Shown: positions 1-13,600, counted from the stretch's first letter. The stretch is 64,000 bases of DNA from Lonicera japonica (GCA_021464415.1 CM038469.1:18309901-18373900); one strand, 5' to 3'. Translations and numbers: made by a program. Notes: generated by a model from the letters alone, not told the origin.

Positions 1-179
1 GTATCTTGAAGTTTGAAATCGCGATGCAAAATACTATGGTTAAAGAAGAACGAAAATTCAAATTGTATTTTAATGTAGGCCCAAAATCATACACTTCAAC
101 AGAGAGCCCACTTGTCATAGAATTGGACTAAGCTTAATTGATTCAAGCCCATCACCAACCATAAACCTAAGCCCACTAG

Positions 180-1074
180 GAAATATGCTTATATATTCAA
201 ATCAATAGCAGCAATAGGCGGGAGTCGAGCACTTCTCCTCTTTAATTCTAATTTTTATTTTTATTTTTATTTTTTCTTTATTCTTTAACTTTGAAAATTA
301 TTTGAAGATTTAATTCTTTAATTTAATACCAAGTAAGTTTATTTTAATTTTAGTATTTTCTGTTTATTTAATTTATTCTATGCTTGTGTAAATTTGTACT
401 TGGATTAGAATGAATATATTTAATTTATTCCATTGTACATGTTTATACCAATTGATTCTACCAATTTAATGTTTTAATGTTAAATATATTTCTTCCTAGT
501 GGATACCTATTTTAATTGATAAAAATAAAGTTGGATTCTCATTCTTTTTTGTTGAATTCATCTTATGATTTGTTGAGAGCAGATATAGGGTGTGTTTTGA
601 CGGATATAATGAGTGTTTTGACTTTATACATAAGTTTGGCTGTAGAAGAATTACAATTGAATTTTATAAATTAATTACAATTGAATGATTTTATTTTTCA
701 TATTTAATATAATCGAGAGACTAAATTAATGGGGGATAAGAGTAGAATTTATGCACATGAATACTTAGGAAGATTATATTAATATATGACTCCGAAACTC
801 TAGTCAATTAATTCATTAATTTTATTATCTTGCTTAATATCATTTAATTTAGTCCCATTGCATTAATTTACTTGCTTTGCTTTGTTTTATTTAATTTGCT
901 TTATTTTATTAGTTCGATTCTCACAAATTTTTCTAACTAGATTAGAAGTTTAGTGCGAGATTAACAAGATAATTATAAAACATACTGTTTTAGTTATTTT
1001 GTAATCAACCTCGCTTACACGCTACACTATAAACTAATTCGTGCATTTGCGATTATTAAAATTCATCACAACAA
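180..1074 (+). mobile_element. LTR-like arm, forward orientation (left half of an inverted pair)
   Basis: This AT-rich stretch reads as an imperfect inverted copy of 1433-2225. Matching blocks in the same order include the region around 520-560 (against the complement of about 1960-2010), the block with TGACTCCGAAACT near 786 (against about 1720), and the end block ATTAAAATTCATCACAACA (against the complement of about 1433-1455). It stops at a CA dinucleotide near 1074, as an LTR 3' end would. The 5' limit is uncertain because similarity fades toward position 1. No primer site follows it. I infer a solo or rearranged LTR of the same family as the right arm. Confidence 0.5.
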
Positions 1075-1410
1075 ATATTCATAAACTAAATAATTCTTTT
1101 ATATATAATAATAGTAATAATAATAATGTATTGGAGTAAATAAAATGGTTAATAATAAATAAGAAACGTTTTAAAGGTTGAGACAAAAGAAATCTTTTGT
1201 CTAAAACACGATCATTACCAATTAGGATAAAATACCTTATGTTTAATATTTTGTTCCACTGTTTATATGCTGTTTCATGCAGATCCTTTAATTACCCTTA
1301 AAATCAATGATTAACTCTTATATATATGAATATTTTGTTTTCTATTTTTTTTTCAAAGAACACTTGTAGAAGGAATGTAATTACAAAATTAACAAAATTA
1401 AATTAGAGTC

Positions 1411-1426
1411 TCCGGCAATGGCGCCA
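1411..1426 (-). promoter_or_regulatory. Primer-binding site resembling the tRNA-Asp 3' end
   Basis: On the minus strand this reads TGGCGCCATTGCCGGA. Plant tRNA-Asp ends in CCGGCAACGGCGCCA, so the site is complementary apart from one or two changes. Asp-tRNA primer sites are typical of Athila/Calypso-type gypsy elements. It lies a few bases after the proposed LTR end. Confidence 0.5.
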
Positions 1427-1432
1427 AAAACT

Positions 1433-2833
1433 TATTGTGATAAATTTTAATACTCGCAAGCGCATAAATCAGTTTATAGTATAGTTTGTAAGCGATGTCG
1501 ATCTTATAAGGACTCAAACATTATGTTTTATAATTATCTTGTTAATCTTTCACTAAACTCCTAATCTAACTATAAAGGTTTTATGGAAAAAATCAAACAA
1601 ATTAAATAAACCAAATAAAATAAAATAAAATAAAATAAAGCAAAGCAAGTAAATTAAATAACTAAATAATATTAAGTAAGAGAATAAAATAAATGAATTA
1701 ATTAACTAGGGTTTCGGAGTCATATATTTAATATTATCTTTTTAAGTATTCATGCGCATAAATTCTACTCTTATCTCGCACTAATTTGGTCTCTCGACTC
1801 TATTAGATGCGAAAAATAAAATCATTTAAGTGTAATTAATTTTTAAAATCCAATTATAATTTTCACAGCCAAACTTATGTATAAAGTCAAAACACTCACT
1901 ATATCTATCAAAACACACCCTATATCCGCTTTCAATAAATCATAAGGTGAATCCAACAAAAAATAATGAAAACCCAACTTTATTTTTATCAATTAAAATA
2001 GGCATCCAATAGAAAGAATTGTATTTAACATTAAGCATTAAATAAGTAGGGGAATCGATTAAATATGAGCTCTTAATCCTAGTACAAATTTATACTAGCA
2101 TGGAAAAAATAAATAATGAATAAAACTAAAAGAAAACTTAGTTGACATTAAATTAATAAACTAAATCTTCAAATAATCTTCAAAAAATAAAAAAACAAAA
2201 ATTATGAAAAGAGAAGATAAAAAGATGCCTGTGGCACTGTGCACGGGCAGCCCCCAAAATATTATGCACGGCTCCCTTTTTATAATGTGAAGCCATCTTC
2301 TTTTAATTAGAAATTTAGGCTAGCAATTAATGAGCAAAATTGAATGGGTTTTTTATAATTTGATCTTGATCTTTTTAAGAGCTTCTTTTTAATTGAAAGG
2401 GCTTAGGCTTGGTTGCCCTAAAGGGTCTTCTGCCGGGCTAGTGGGCTGCTGTATTGTATTGGGCGTGAGGCTTACCGGTATGCAATGGATTTTCGCCTCT
2501 TTAAGTTGCTTCATTTTGTATTGCAATTTTGAATCATGAGATGGTTGAATTTAAAAAAATGTTAAACTGGAAAGTTGTAGTTCTCGAAATTCTACTCAAA
2601 TTAGGCTTATGAATCGCAATCTTTGAAGTTCCAAATAAAAAGTTATGCGTCCAAAAGTATCGAACCATTTTAAGTGTCTTCACTTAGTTTAATTTCTCTA
2701 CTTTTCTCAATTTTCTCCAATTTTTATCTAACTCGTGAAAAACAATAAAAAAATATAAATATTAGTAGTAATATACGCTTTTTAAATTATAAATTAGCAT
2801 AATAAATTACACCAATTTCATAGTGTATCAACA
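1433..2833 (-). mobile_element. LTR-like sequence, minus strand, about 1.4 kb, next to a tRNA-Asp-type primer site
   Basis: Read on the minus strand it begins TGTTGATACACTATG at 2833 and ends near 1433, directly before a primer-binding-site-like sequence. The inner 800 bp pair with the left arm at 180-1074. The TG start and adjacent primer site suggest the 5' LTR of a Ty3/gypsy element whose body should lie to the left, but only about 340 bp of non-LTR sequence separates it from the oppositely oriented arm. No gag or pol is visible, so the element is truncated or rearranged. Confidence 0.5.
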
Positions 2834-3406
2834 CGAAGGCTGCCTGAAGTCAGTGTTGACATCCGAATGAGCCTGATTTCATAAAATAATGCACAACCCA
2901 AGGAAACCTAGTTACCCCCAATCGGACCCTTTTGCCCTTTTGCCCGACTAGCCTGTTTTAAGGAAAGAGCTGGTATTTGAAAGGTATGGCATCCAAAGCC
3001 TACGCGATTCTACCAATGGACTGGGATCAGAGGGTTTCCATCGGACCAATTGAAGTGGCTGAGAGAAGGAAAATGCTAGCCTTCGTAATGGCATCTCAGA
3101 ATGATGCTAATCAATATGCAAGATAAATGTTCGAATAGCGTTATTGTCATATTATATGATAGAAGTATAGAAAAGAAACTGAGAAGAACTTTAAAAGAGT
3201 TTTTATTGATTTTATAATGTGTGTCTACAATGATGAAATTGTCCGAAATAACTCTAGTAAAAATGTAATATTTTTGTTGTGGTCTTCGAATTAGTATAGC
3301 AGACTTAGCTACTTTAAACACTCGAGGACTCAAAAACGGGGCTAGTAATGTATAGAGTAGGTTCAAGATTGATCGAGTCCCCTCACTTCCGTATCCAGTA
3401 CTACCT
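2834..3406. other. Stretch without a recognised gene
   Basis: This sequence is somewhat more GC-rich than its surroundings and contains short open stretches in several frames (about 2940-3110 and the minus-strand 3076-3366). None carries a recognisable motif. It may be a decayed coding fragment, but nothing supports a named product. Confidence 0.25.
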
Positions 3407-3414
3407 GGTTAACT

Positions 3415-3747
3415 CAGGGGCGTGGTCACCCTTTGTATTGTGGGGTCTAGTGACCCCACTTAATTTTTAAAATGTATGCATAAGTATGGCATATTTTGGA
3501 TAAATTGAGTTGTTGTGTATTATTGATACTACTCAAATTTTGAAAAAATAATTAATAATGGGGTCAAATTATAAAAAATATAAAAAAGTATGTAGCCTAA
3601 TCACAATTTTCATGCCAAACTCTCCAAAAAATATCCAAAAATTATATCCCAAATGCATTTTGAATGATACAGATATGTTTAGAAATGCTACTGAGTTGTG
3701 TTGTTTTGGGCTGACCCCACTGAACAAATTTTCTGGCTACGCCACTG
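3415..3747. mobile_element. hAT-type MITE, 333 bp
   Basis: The left end is CAGGGGCGTGGTCAC and the right end is the complement of CAGTGGCGTAGCCAG, giving imperfect terminal inverted repeats of about 15 bp in the CAGGGGCG style of hAT elements. The element is flanked by perfect 8-bp direct repeats GGTTAACT at 3407-3414 and 3748-3755, the target duplication length of hAT transposases. A short internal ORF at 3558-3818 crosses the right end and is not a gene. The element has no transposase and must have been mobilised in trans. Confidence 0.88.
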
Positions 3748-3755
3748 GGTTAACT

Positions 3756-6390
3756 ATAACCATGGGTCTATCTATTGATTTATCGCTCATGCATATAAGA
3801 AAAGAGAAGAACAAATAAGTCATTTCCTTCTACACTTGAAATGTTATATTTTTTCTAGAATTAGGACACAAATTTGAACAATTTGTCCGCTGTATTATTT
3901 ATTTTATGACCATTTTTGAACAATTTGTCCGCTGCATTATTTGTTTTATGGCCTTTTTTCTATTAATGAAAATGAATAAAAGAATGGAAATCGAAAGAAT
4001 GGAAATCGAAATAGCTTTTGTGTGACGAAGTGAAATGGATTGACAACAACATTTTCGTGATTAAAGGTTATATAATATGTTCTAACATTTTCAATAGCTA
4101 AATCTTGCCTCTTAATTTTACCCATATATATATATATAAAAGCTAGAAACAGTGTAACACAATTACTAAATTTATACTATTTTTAAGTTTTTTTAGAGTA
4201 AATTGGGTTTTGAATATTGAATATTGGAAAAAGAAATTATATTTTAATTATTTTCGAGATATTGGAGAAAATTTAAGAATAAATTACTATATATGGGAGG
4301 AATAGCATAAAATTCTACATAGGACAAAGAATATTTAAAAATTTTATAGTTGGTATACATTTATAAAAGTAATCATCAGCCAGTGCGCCGGTGTGAAATA
4401 GTGATGATATATAAGATAGTAACTAATCAAGTACTTATCGTTTTGCCAGAAATCAATTGCTTCTAAGATTTACATTGAAAAAAACAATAGAACTTCATAT
4501 ACTTTTATATTATAGTATTATTATTTCAAATAAATTTAAACGCTACTTTATTTGGTTAAACTAACTAAATAAGTTAGAATTATATTAATATTAGTATTTC
4601 AAATAGTGTATAATTCCATATATTTCTATACCAGTATTAGTATTTTAAATAAATTTAAATTCTACTTTATTTGATTAAAATAATTATATAGGTTAGAGTT
4701 TGTGTTGAATTAGGTGTTTTTCATCTATTATTTATATAAGTGTTATATTATTTTGTGATACTACGCATAATAATTCACAAACGTGTCATAGAATTATTTA
4801 TTTATCAATTCTAAAAATTTATTAAAAATATATTACTCTCTTATATATATGATAAATTTTTATCATGTATCTATAATATTTTTATATAGTTGGCTGATTT
4901 TATGATTTTCTTATAATTATTAATTAAATTTTACACTTGATACTATATTTTTGCTTATTTGTGATTATTTTTATTTAATACTAATTATTCAATTTTTAAT
5001 ATATATGTATTCATTAATGGACTTAATTAACCACATTTGTTAAGCACTAAAATCACGTACAACGCACGTACACACAAAAACTAATATATTAAAAACAATA
5101 AAAAAGAATTATAATTTTCTTATGTTTATTATTGACAAACCTACCTTCTTTTTTTTTCCCTTTGATTAGCGAGAAACTCATGATGATGGGTTGGAATATG
5201 TTTATATACTTTTTTGGAATAATGGTATAAAATGGTAAGGTACTTTGCGTGTTTGTTGATTTCAGCGAACGTAATTTATTTTTTTCGCATAAAAGTCATT
5301 GTACTCTCATTTTTTTCCTCCGTTAGCCATCCATGTAAACAAAGTTAACAGAATTAATAACGTGGTAACCTTTAGCTCACGTGGCATCCAACTCAAACAA
5401 AAAAACCTATGCCCTTGGCACATAACGAACTTCCTGGGAACTCTAGCTTGCTAGAAAACTCAAATCAATCTTTAATTGGCCTCTCGCTAATTACGTTAAA
5501 ATTAGTGTTTTCTGAAAAAGTTATGTATATTTGAGACAAGACAATTAATAATAAAATTGAAGTGATAGAGTTATATATTTGCTCGCATTTAATTTAATAG
5601 TTTATAACTTAATAAAATTTTAGTTGAAAAAAAGATGTTTTTAAACTTATTTACCTTTAATAAAGTTAATAGATACGTTGAGAAAAGATATACTTAGTGT
5701 AACCATTTCCAAATTGTAAACATTGAGAAATGATGAACTTAGCCCAAAAAATTATCTTGAAATCTACTAATTTTCATTGCTTTATTTAATGTTATAATTT
5801 CTAATTAAATTCTATAGATACATACAATAAACAAATGCACTCATCAACCAATTCAAGTGAATACCCTCTCTAGCAAAACAGCCACGTCACCTAAGCACAT
5901 TAGAATTTTTTATATTATTTTTTTATATCACTGAAATTTATTATTATATGAAAGCAAATTTCCTCAAGACGAGACCAAAAAATATTCTAAAACATACTAC
6001 TATGTGGAGGCCTACATATTACTAGCCCAAGTTGGAACCGGCCCTTTTTAAGACTAAATGGATGTTATAATTTTTTAGAGTATCACTATATATATGTTTT
6101 ACTATATAGCTTTGGGTTTCTTAATAAAAGAAACTATTAGATTAAACAGTCAGCTTTTAACTCGGATACAATATTGTGACAATGACATCGTATAACTAAA
6201 TATAAAGTCCAAATCATTCCAATGGCTCTTTTGTAATTATCATTATGTAGAAAATTTCTAGTCATCATGTCACAAATCTACTGAGCGATATTAATTCTGC
6301 TACGGAACATCAACGTTACAACCATTAATTATATCAAAAACCTGCAACTGTTTGTTGGTCGGGTGGGTGGGGAGGAGGAATTCGATCTTT
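3756..6390. other. AT-rich stretch, no gene seen
   Basis: About 2.6 kb of very AT-rich DNA with TA-type simple repeats near 4125-4137. There is no ORF of note, no splice-consistent coding and no clear terminal repeats. I see nothing in it to annotate as a gene. Confidence 0.4.
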
Positions 6391-6995
6391 AGATGTATAC
6401 ACATGTGTATGCCATGGGCAACATCTCTCTCGCCATTGTCGTCTCCACGATCAAACACCTTCTTCGCATTCTCAAATCTCATTCTCCCACTTATATCATC
6501 TGCAACAATAATTATTGGGTGACACAATTTGGATATAAATTTTTTGAACATAGTGGCGTATCACATGTTCATTTGTCAACATTAGGTTTAGTAAAAATAC
6601 AATTTTATGTTGCACTGAGTTCACTAATCAATATATTAACTCCATACCACAGTCCACAGTGTCTTCTAGATGTGTTACAAGCGTGTCCCCGTTTTACTAA
6701 TCTCATCAAAACATACCCTAGGGTTCAGGCAATTTAGGATTCCTCATGTTCAAAACATAGCAGCGAGAGAGTGAGAGATTACTCAAAGATTGTTGCAACA
6801 ACCTTGCTCAAGTTGCATTTGTTCCTTGATTAATGCATGTTCAAGCTACCACAGTAACAGATCTGCATTTTAGACAAGAGAATAAGATGGAGTAACTGAG
6901 TGAGAGTAAACTGAATGCTAAGGATCTTGTTCAATGTGATGGATGTAAAGAACAAGTTGTGAAGGGGAACTGGGCAGAGGTTACTGCTCCAAATC

Positions 6996-8151
6996 GTGAA
7001 AGAGCTGCAATTGAGAATTGACAACGTGGCTCCAATGGTTGATGATGGTAAGAAAGTGGTTCACTTTGAGGAAGATGATGTAATTGAGGAATTGAATAGA
7101 TGGAATAAGGCACTTATTGTCTATGTTTTGGATGCGAAGCCCCCTTTTCTTGTTATGAAACAATTTGGGGAAATCAATATATACTTGCTAAAAACAGGTG
7201 TATTTGTCATCGAATTCCAAGATCTGAATGCGAGGGCGGAAGTGATGGAATCAGGGCCCTGGTCTTTTGCTAGTAAGCCTGATATAATCAAACCATGGTG
7301 GACAGATGTAAATCTAGAAAAAGAGGACTTGGCTGTTGTTCCAATTTGGATTCGATTTCCTAATGTGAAGCTTCACATATGGTCAGTGCAAGTGATACGT
7401 AAGTTGGGTAGTGTTATTGGTAAACCTTTGTTCACTAACAAGATGACTGCTAAAAGGGAGAGGATTGCTGTTGCTTGAATATGTGTTGAAGCTAGGGTGG
7501 GGGAGCCTTTTCCAGAATCAATTTCCATTAAAGAACCTAATGGAATAACTATAGATCAGAAAGTTGATTATGAGTGGGTTCCTAACGCATGCAAACAATG
7601 GTCTTTTGCCAAAGAGGAGCATCATGTTTGTGAGAAAGAAAACGGCGCAGGGCCAACTATGCAACAAAAACTTGATCTGCAGATTGGTGAATCTAGTGGG
7701 CATGGAAGCAGTATTTCATATTGATGGTAGGGGCATGAGGGCAACACATAATGTGGAGGTCATATCTTCAAGTGCTTTGAATGAGAAGAAAGAAGTTAAT
7801 GTTTCTTTTAATGCAGTGGTGAAGGGAGCTAGTTCAGTTAATCAACATTGTAAAGTTGCTGAAGACAAGAGTATTACTCAAGTTAGTAACATGTTTGCTG
7901 CATTGGATGATACCAATAACTTTGATAAAAGTGAAGATGACCATGAAAGAATTATCTCTAGCAAGAAGGATAATTTTGACAAAGATCCTCTTACTTATGG
8001 GCAGATGGATCGATTTAGCGGGGTTGACCAATCTAAACATAAATTTGATAAAGTTGATCAACTTTTTTTGGAACAAGTACATTTTGATGATCCAATTCAC
8101 AAGAGCGACAGGCCAAAGAGGGATATCCATAAGCCTGTCCCTTACAAATAA
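6996..8151 (+). pseudogene. LINE ORF1 (DUF4283-type gag-like protein), broken
   Basis: The first part (6996-7478) encodes a DUF4283-like domain of plant L1-type LINE ORF1: a region with VFVIEFQD and MESGPWSF, then PIWIRFPN followed by IGKPLFTNKMT. It ends at an in-frame TGA (7476-7478). The same frame resumes with CVEARVGEPFPESI and VDYEWVP, the usual sequence before the zinc knuckle, but the CCHC knuckle itself is not recognisable. Near 7690-7724 the reading moves to another frame (7564-8151), which continues with NMFAALDD, a typical ORF1 tail, and stops after IHKPVPYK. So there is one stop and one frameshift. No reverse transcriptase ORF2 follows. Confidence 0.72.
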
Positions 8152-8262
8152 CCTTTTAGTTCTCTTTTCTATGTTTTAGTTTTCCTTTAGTGTTCTCTTA
8201 GAGGTGCGACCACTAGTCTTGTACGGCTTTTTTTTATTATTAATAAAAATTAGGGGTTTCCC
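8152..8262 (+). mobile_element. LINE 3' tail
   Basis: Directly after the ORF1 remnant comes a T-rich untranslated stretch ending in CTTGTACGG, a poly-T run and TTATTATTAATAAAAATT, resembling the 3' ends of plant L1 elements. Finding the 3' tail right behind ORF1 means ORF2 (endonuclease and reverse transcriptase) was lost internally, not by the usual 5' truncation. The 5' limit of the LINE is not clear. Confidence 0.45.
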
Positions 8263-8279
8263 TTTTAAGTTAAAAGTAT

Positions 8280-9130
8280 ATATATATAGTTGGATACGTG
8301 GTTGCCATTTTTTGTTTTGTTATTGATGTTTATCTCTTCATAGATTTGGGCTGCATTAATTGAATTCGATAAGAAAATATTTCTCAACAATCTAGTTTAT
8401 GTTGTTTTTTTTATTGTTGGTTAATTTATGTTGTTATTAAATAGAACCTAAAAGTATTAAAATTTTCAACTTTTTTATCAAATGCCCCCTAAACGAATGA
8501 ATTTCCTATGCAACAAGTGGTTCAGTGAGAGGAAGGTAAGCACAAACTAGCCCAAACTAGAAACAGTGATAAAGGGAAAAGATTTAAACCTTCCCTTTAC
8601 AAAAAAAAATATCATGCTAATTAAACTTTTGGTGCCATATTCACAAACCAATAAAAATCAGGGTCAAATGTGAATAACCCACCCAAATACATACATATAC
8701 AAGCGAAGACAGGTCCGAACAATTCTTTGGAAAAGAGAGATGGAACAGTGGCACACTATGTAAAATAAAACTTGGGCCAAATCCCATATCTCAAATACTA
8801 CATACAAACATAATTTTTTTTGCAACATATAATATAATGTAGGTAATTTCCACAAGCACTTTTAGATTCAAAAGCAAATCAAACATTAGCACCTCCCCCA
8901 CCCCCTTACTCGCATCAAAATCCTGTATTTACCCATCACTTGTTACAAAAAATTTATAATTATAATAAAGAAAGGGAAATAGGAAAAAAGAAAAAGGAAA
9001 AATCCTCTTAATCCTTTGAGAAGTTAAATAATATTTACCCCTCTAATATTGTCTGCATCGTCCTCTATTCCGTCCTTAGAAACAAAAACAAAATGCACCT
9101 ATGCTTGAAAATTCAGAAACATTCATCATT
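8280..9130. other. Stretch without a recognised gene
   Basis: AT-rich sequence with no supported coding potential. The 192-base open stretch on the minus strand at 8664-8855 has no recognisable motif. I see no structure beyond A/T runs. Confidence 0.35.
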
Positions 9131-9766
9131 TATGAAGCACGGGTACTCCATTCTTTTAGGGTACCAGCGTGAACACGCGAAGGACACGAGTACGGATACG
9201 GGTTAGACACGGCTAAGACACACCACGTGACGTGTCCAATAAAAATATTATTAAATATCAGTGGATACGGCTAAAAGGTGTAATGGGTACGGTATCCGAC
9301 ACGGCCGGATGAAAAATAAAATCTAAGGGGATCAATTTATAATATGCAAAATTAAGGGGGTCAATTTATAATATGCAAAAATAATATTTACCAGAGGAGA
9401 TTTCCAAAATAAATAATCGATAAAAATTAGGTTAGCACCGCTCAAACCCATTCTCACATCTCTACACTAATCAAACTCATTCTCTCATCTCAACGGCCTT
9501 CTATCATCGTCTTCGGCCCTCATCGTCGAGTCCTCATCGTCATCAACCTTCTCTCTTCTTCGGTCTTCTCACTCACGGGTATGTCTTCTACTCGTCTTCC
9601 CTTCTGCTTTTCCGTAATTGGTTTTTTAATTTTCTTTGTTCAAATTTTGAAAGAATCAAAGAAATAGTTTTGGTTCTACTCTTCCCTTTTGTTTGATTAA
9701 TTTAGAAATAGTTTTATTTAAGATTATTTAAGATTGGGTCCTTTTTCTTGGATTATAAAGGTGGGT

Positions 9767-9881
9767 ATGGAAAATTTTGGTTTTGCTTCGTTGGGTAGTA
9801 GCACAGCGTCTACTGCTGTTGTATCCTCTCGCACTCAATATGACAATACGCCATTATGAAAACACGTTACGAGGATAGAAT
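9767..9881 (+). pseudogene. hAT transposase N-terminal stub
   Basis: An ATG after an apparent acceptor opens a frame rich in S and T, reaching QYDNTPL, then TGA at 9857-9859, then KHVTRIE in the same frame. Plant hAT transposases have a W at this place (PLWKHVTR type) at the entry to the BED zinc finger, so the stop looks like TGG changed to TGA. Nothing of the BED finger or catalytic core follows. Flanking sequence with ACACGGGT/CGTGTCC motifs (about 9160-9300 and 9915-9950) may be the ends of an internally deleted hAT element, but I could not fix the terminal repeats. Confidence 0.45.
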
Positions 9882-10240
9882 AATGCATATTATTATATAA
9901 ATATATTTATTTATTAAACGTGTCCCTCGTCATACCCGTGTCTAAACATTAAAAATGAACCCTTAATTAGAGATGGATTAAGTAATTTGGAAACCAACTA
10001 TATAAGCCAACTCTACTTTTGAGAAAAATTTATTTATTTTTCGAGCCCTGTTTTTACATCATAGGTTCGTAAATTTACATATAGTTCATGTAAATAAGTT
10101 GAATAATAGGATTAAATTACTGTTCTAAACCAAGAAAACTTCATGAGAGTCTACCAATTTCCCTTTCGAGAAAAGAACAAAAATTTGAATCAAGCAAGTA
10201 AACCGGAAACTAAAACTAACAAGACAACTACACATGGAGT

Positions 10241-10242
<2 letters not shown>

Positions 10243-10286
<44 letters not shown>
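10243..10286. repeat. (GA)n microsatellite, about 44 bp
   Basis: An uninterrupted GA dinucleotide run downstream of the metaxin stop codon on the minus strand. It could lie in the 3' UTR or just beyond it. Confidence 0.9.
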
Positions 10287-10289
<3 letters not shown>

Positions 10290-10637
10290 CCACATGGCAC
10301 TACTATGGACTACAAAGAGTAATCAAAGGCTATATAGTTTTGTAATACCAACTATCAAATCAAAATTTCACACAAAAATAACATAAAAAAATAGCTTGCA
10401 AATTAAGCAGAAATACTCATTTATACCCACTACCAAGTTATGTCGAAAAGATACTTATTTTTAACTGCGCAATAAACCAACTTTCCTGCCAAGAAGAACT
10501 ATCAATTTGAACAAGTCATAATCCGTATGACGAAGGTCCTAAAAAATTTCAATGCATTAAAACACATGAACGGTAGTCAACAAAAACCTACCGTTTGTAT
10601 GAAACTAAGAAACTTGATGAAAGGGAGAAACCTTTGT

Positions 10638-13600
10638 TTAGTCGTTGTAATTCAAGCCCTCTTCATCATCAAGATCCACTTCAGAATCGTCTGATCGTGC
10701 AACAAGTGAAAGGAAAACAAGAACAGCGACCATTTGGGTTACCAAGAAATATTTGGCCCTTCTTCTAAATTTTTTCTCTTCCTCTGTCTTTTCCCTCTTC
10801 GGTTTGCTCTTCGGTTTTGAACCTAAATGCACAAAAACAACATTTAATCCTCCCCATAACTACACATCCGGAAAAAGAATAGGCATTAACAAAAAGATTT
10901 TAAGTCTACATTTGGATTCAAAGGGGAAAAAATTAATATGCTTTTACTTAGAATTGTCAAATTATTTAGCGCCAACGAGCTTCGTAATAACGATGATGAA
11001 ATAATGCTTGGAACAAAGATAAGCTTACTCCATAGCCCGCATTTCTGTATTACCGGTAAGGGTGTTGAGAAGCCAATCCAAACTGACAAAACAGGCCAAT
11101 CCAATCCAATACAATCCAATCCAATTTTACTGGATTATATGGATGGATTGGATTTGACACATTTTTTGGAAAACCAAAATTATTGGATCGGTCTCGGTTT
11201 AAGACCAAACCAAACCAAAAGTAGATGTTTAATTTAAAATTGCCATGTATCCTATAGGAGGTTGTTAGTTGTGAAGGAATACAGATTGCCTCTTGTGTGT
11301 GATTAGTTTGCCAGTCTATGTTAATCGTTAGAGATGAACGTTTGTAATCATGTATGCGCGAACATTGGACAGAAAGTGTGAACTCAAGAAATGCAGGAGA
11401 AAGATTTAACTACAAAATTTTGATTTACAGTATAAAATAATGTAGGGTCAACTCCAACTGTCAGTTCGCAGAGCGGGTTCGAATTTCTTCAAATTAAAAA
11501 TATACTAGCTTTTTATTAAATTGTTCATAAGATTATTAAGAGTAAAAACTGGAAAACAGTCGGCCTTCCAACGGAGAATCATAAAAGGCTTGGTTTCAGC
11601 CAGTGATTACGTTAATGCCAGATTTTCAGAAAGAGCTTGCTTCTAAAACAGAAACTCACTTCGAAAAGGAAGGAGCATAAGCCTTTTGGCAAATGACAGT
11701 AATTAGTGATAATTTGAGACTGAAACTTTGTACAGTAAACACAAGATGAGGATTGAATTCTTTCAAGTTCCACTATAAAAAGTGAAAAAAAAATTGATTA
11801 TTACGTAGCATGCTCCCTGTGACTTGAATTTTTTGAGTTGCACTCTCCTTTTCAGCACATCCCAAGTTACAAGTTGAAACTTTTCAAAATCAATGTTCCA
11901 TATTCTACAATTGTTAAATAGGTTTTGAATTTGACGACAAGAGCATATCAAGGATTAATGTTTTCTTAAATGGTTTGAAAGTCATATAGCAACTCTTCAT
12001 TTGTGACAAACGGAAGTATTAAACATGGATTCACATTGCATAGACGAAGTCAAAAGGTAGAAAAATAGGGGCCCCTTATATATCATTTTCAAAATATTGA
12101 GGCAGTAAACAACAAAAATGGACCCGTCTAAATCTAGTAACTGATAGGGCTCGAGTTTTAGGAAAGATATAGCCTTTTAGATTCCAGGAAGCCTCATTTC
12201 CTGGCATTTGAGATTCCTAGTCAATGTTTGGTTAAAAATGGAACTCTCATTTGCTCATATTGAAAGTAACTTGCAAATATATTATTCAATATAAAAATAA
12301 TTTAATTAATATTATGTTACTTTATTATAAAGCAAAAGAAAATATTTGGTTATTTTTAAAAAAATGGGGATAATTTTGCCAACAAATGGAAAAATTGGAA
12401 ACATTTCCCAGGAATCCTCCTAGCTTTCCTTCCATTGAATATGCGAATGGAGGTAAGGAATTCTCCTCTCCTATGAATCCTGTATTCCTTTATCCAACTC
12501 CAATCAAAGGTTGGGTTCTTGAGTTAACAGGAATTTAGGATTCTAGGAACGATCCAAAGAACGAACTAAATGGAAACTATAAAGTAAGGAGAGGTGTGCA
12601 AAACATATAACTTACTCCAGTTTGAAGGACCTCGTTTTGGTGCCCATGATGATGGATCTGGCTGGGATGGTGCGGTAGAAGATGATGAGGATCCGGCCTC
12701 TAGTAATTCTGTCTTATGTTTCTCAGCATAACTTACAAGATTAGCATGCTCCAATAGCTTGCTTTTCAAGATTGAAGTTTCCTATTAGCACACAAACAAT
12801 TGCTTAAATACTTTATAAAGTACAAAAAAAAAAAAGATAAAGCTTCAAGATTTTGGCAAAAATAACAGTGCTTAAAATAAGTCATCTTCGGAACAATTAA
12901 TATCATGTTGAACTCGAAACATTGTGGATATGCATAGAACACAAAATAAACCGTCAGGTAATAATATAGGAAAGGAAATAATAATTAAGGCATGACTTTA
13001 TTAATAAAATCCCCCTATATATATTGCACGTTTGACCAAAGACAAGAAACTAATAACATAACATAAACAGACCGTCAGGTAATACTATAGGAAAGGAAAT
13101 AAAAGGAAATAATTAAGGCATGACTTTATTAATAAAATCCCCTATATATATTGCACGTTTGACCAAAAGACAAGAAACTAATAACATAACATAAATTTCA
13201 TAAACTAATCTACCGCCATAATAATAAAATGTTGATTTCCAGCACAAACAAGTCCATATTTGTTCACCCACCTTAAGTGAGGGTCAATATGCCCTGCATT
13301 CTGATTGCATTGAAGTAATGACTAATTAGTGAATAATGGTTGTGGCCCGGGGTCCCTATTTTTCAATACATGGACCAATCAAATGCAAGGTCGGGTTAAA
13401 CCTTACTTAAAGAGGATCAATTGATCTGGACTCCTTGCAAACACGAGGAACATGTTCATAACTCAAGTATATAATCTATAGACTAAATTACACCAAAGCA
13501 TGGTAAACTAACTGTAGATTTCAATTTGCACCCTAATTTTGTTTTTGAGACAGAATGCACCCTACATTCAATTTGTTGCAATCAACTCTAATAGGTCATT

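Noticed and set aside
3558..3818. An 86-codon gene
   Set aside because: It starts inside the hAT MITE and runs over its right end and target duplication.
6300..6737. Overlapping ORFs on both strands upstream of the LINE
   Set aside because: No motif, mutually overlapping, and no splice link to the DUF4283 frame; may be LINE leader sequence.
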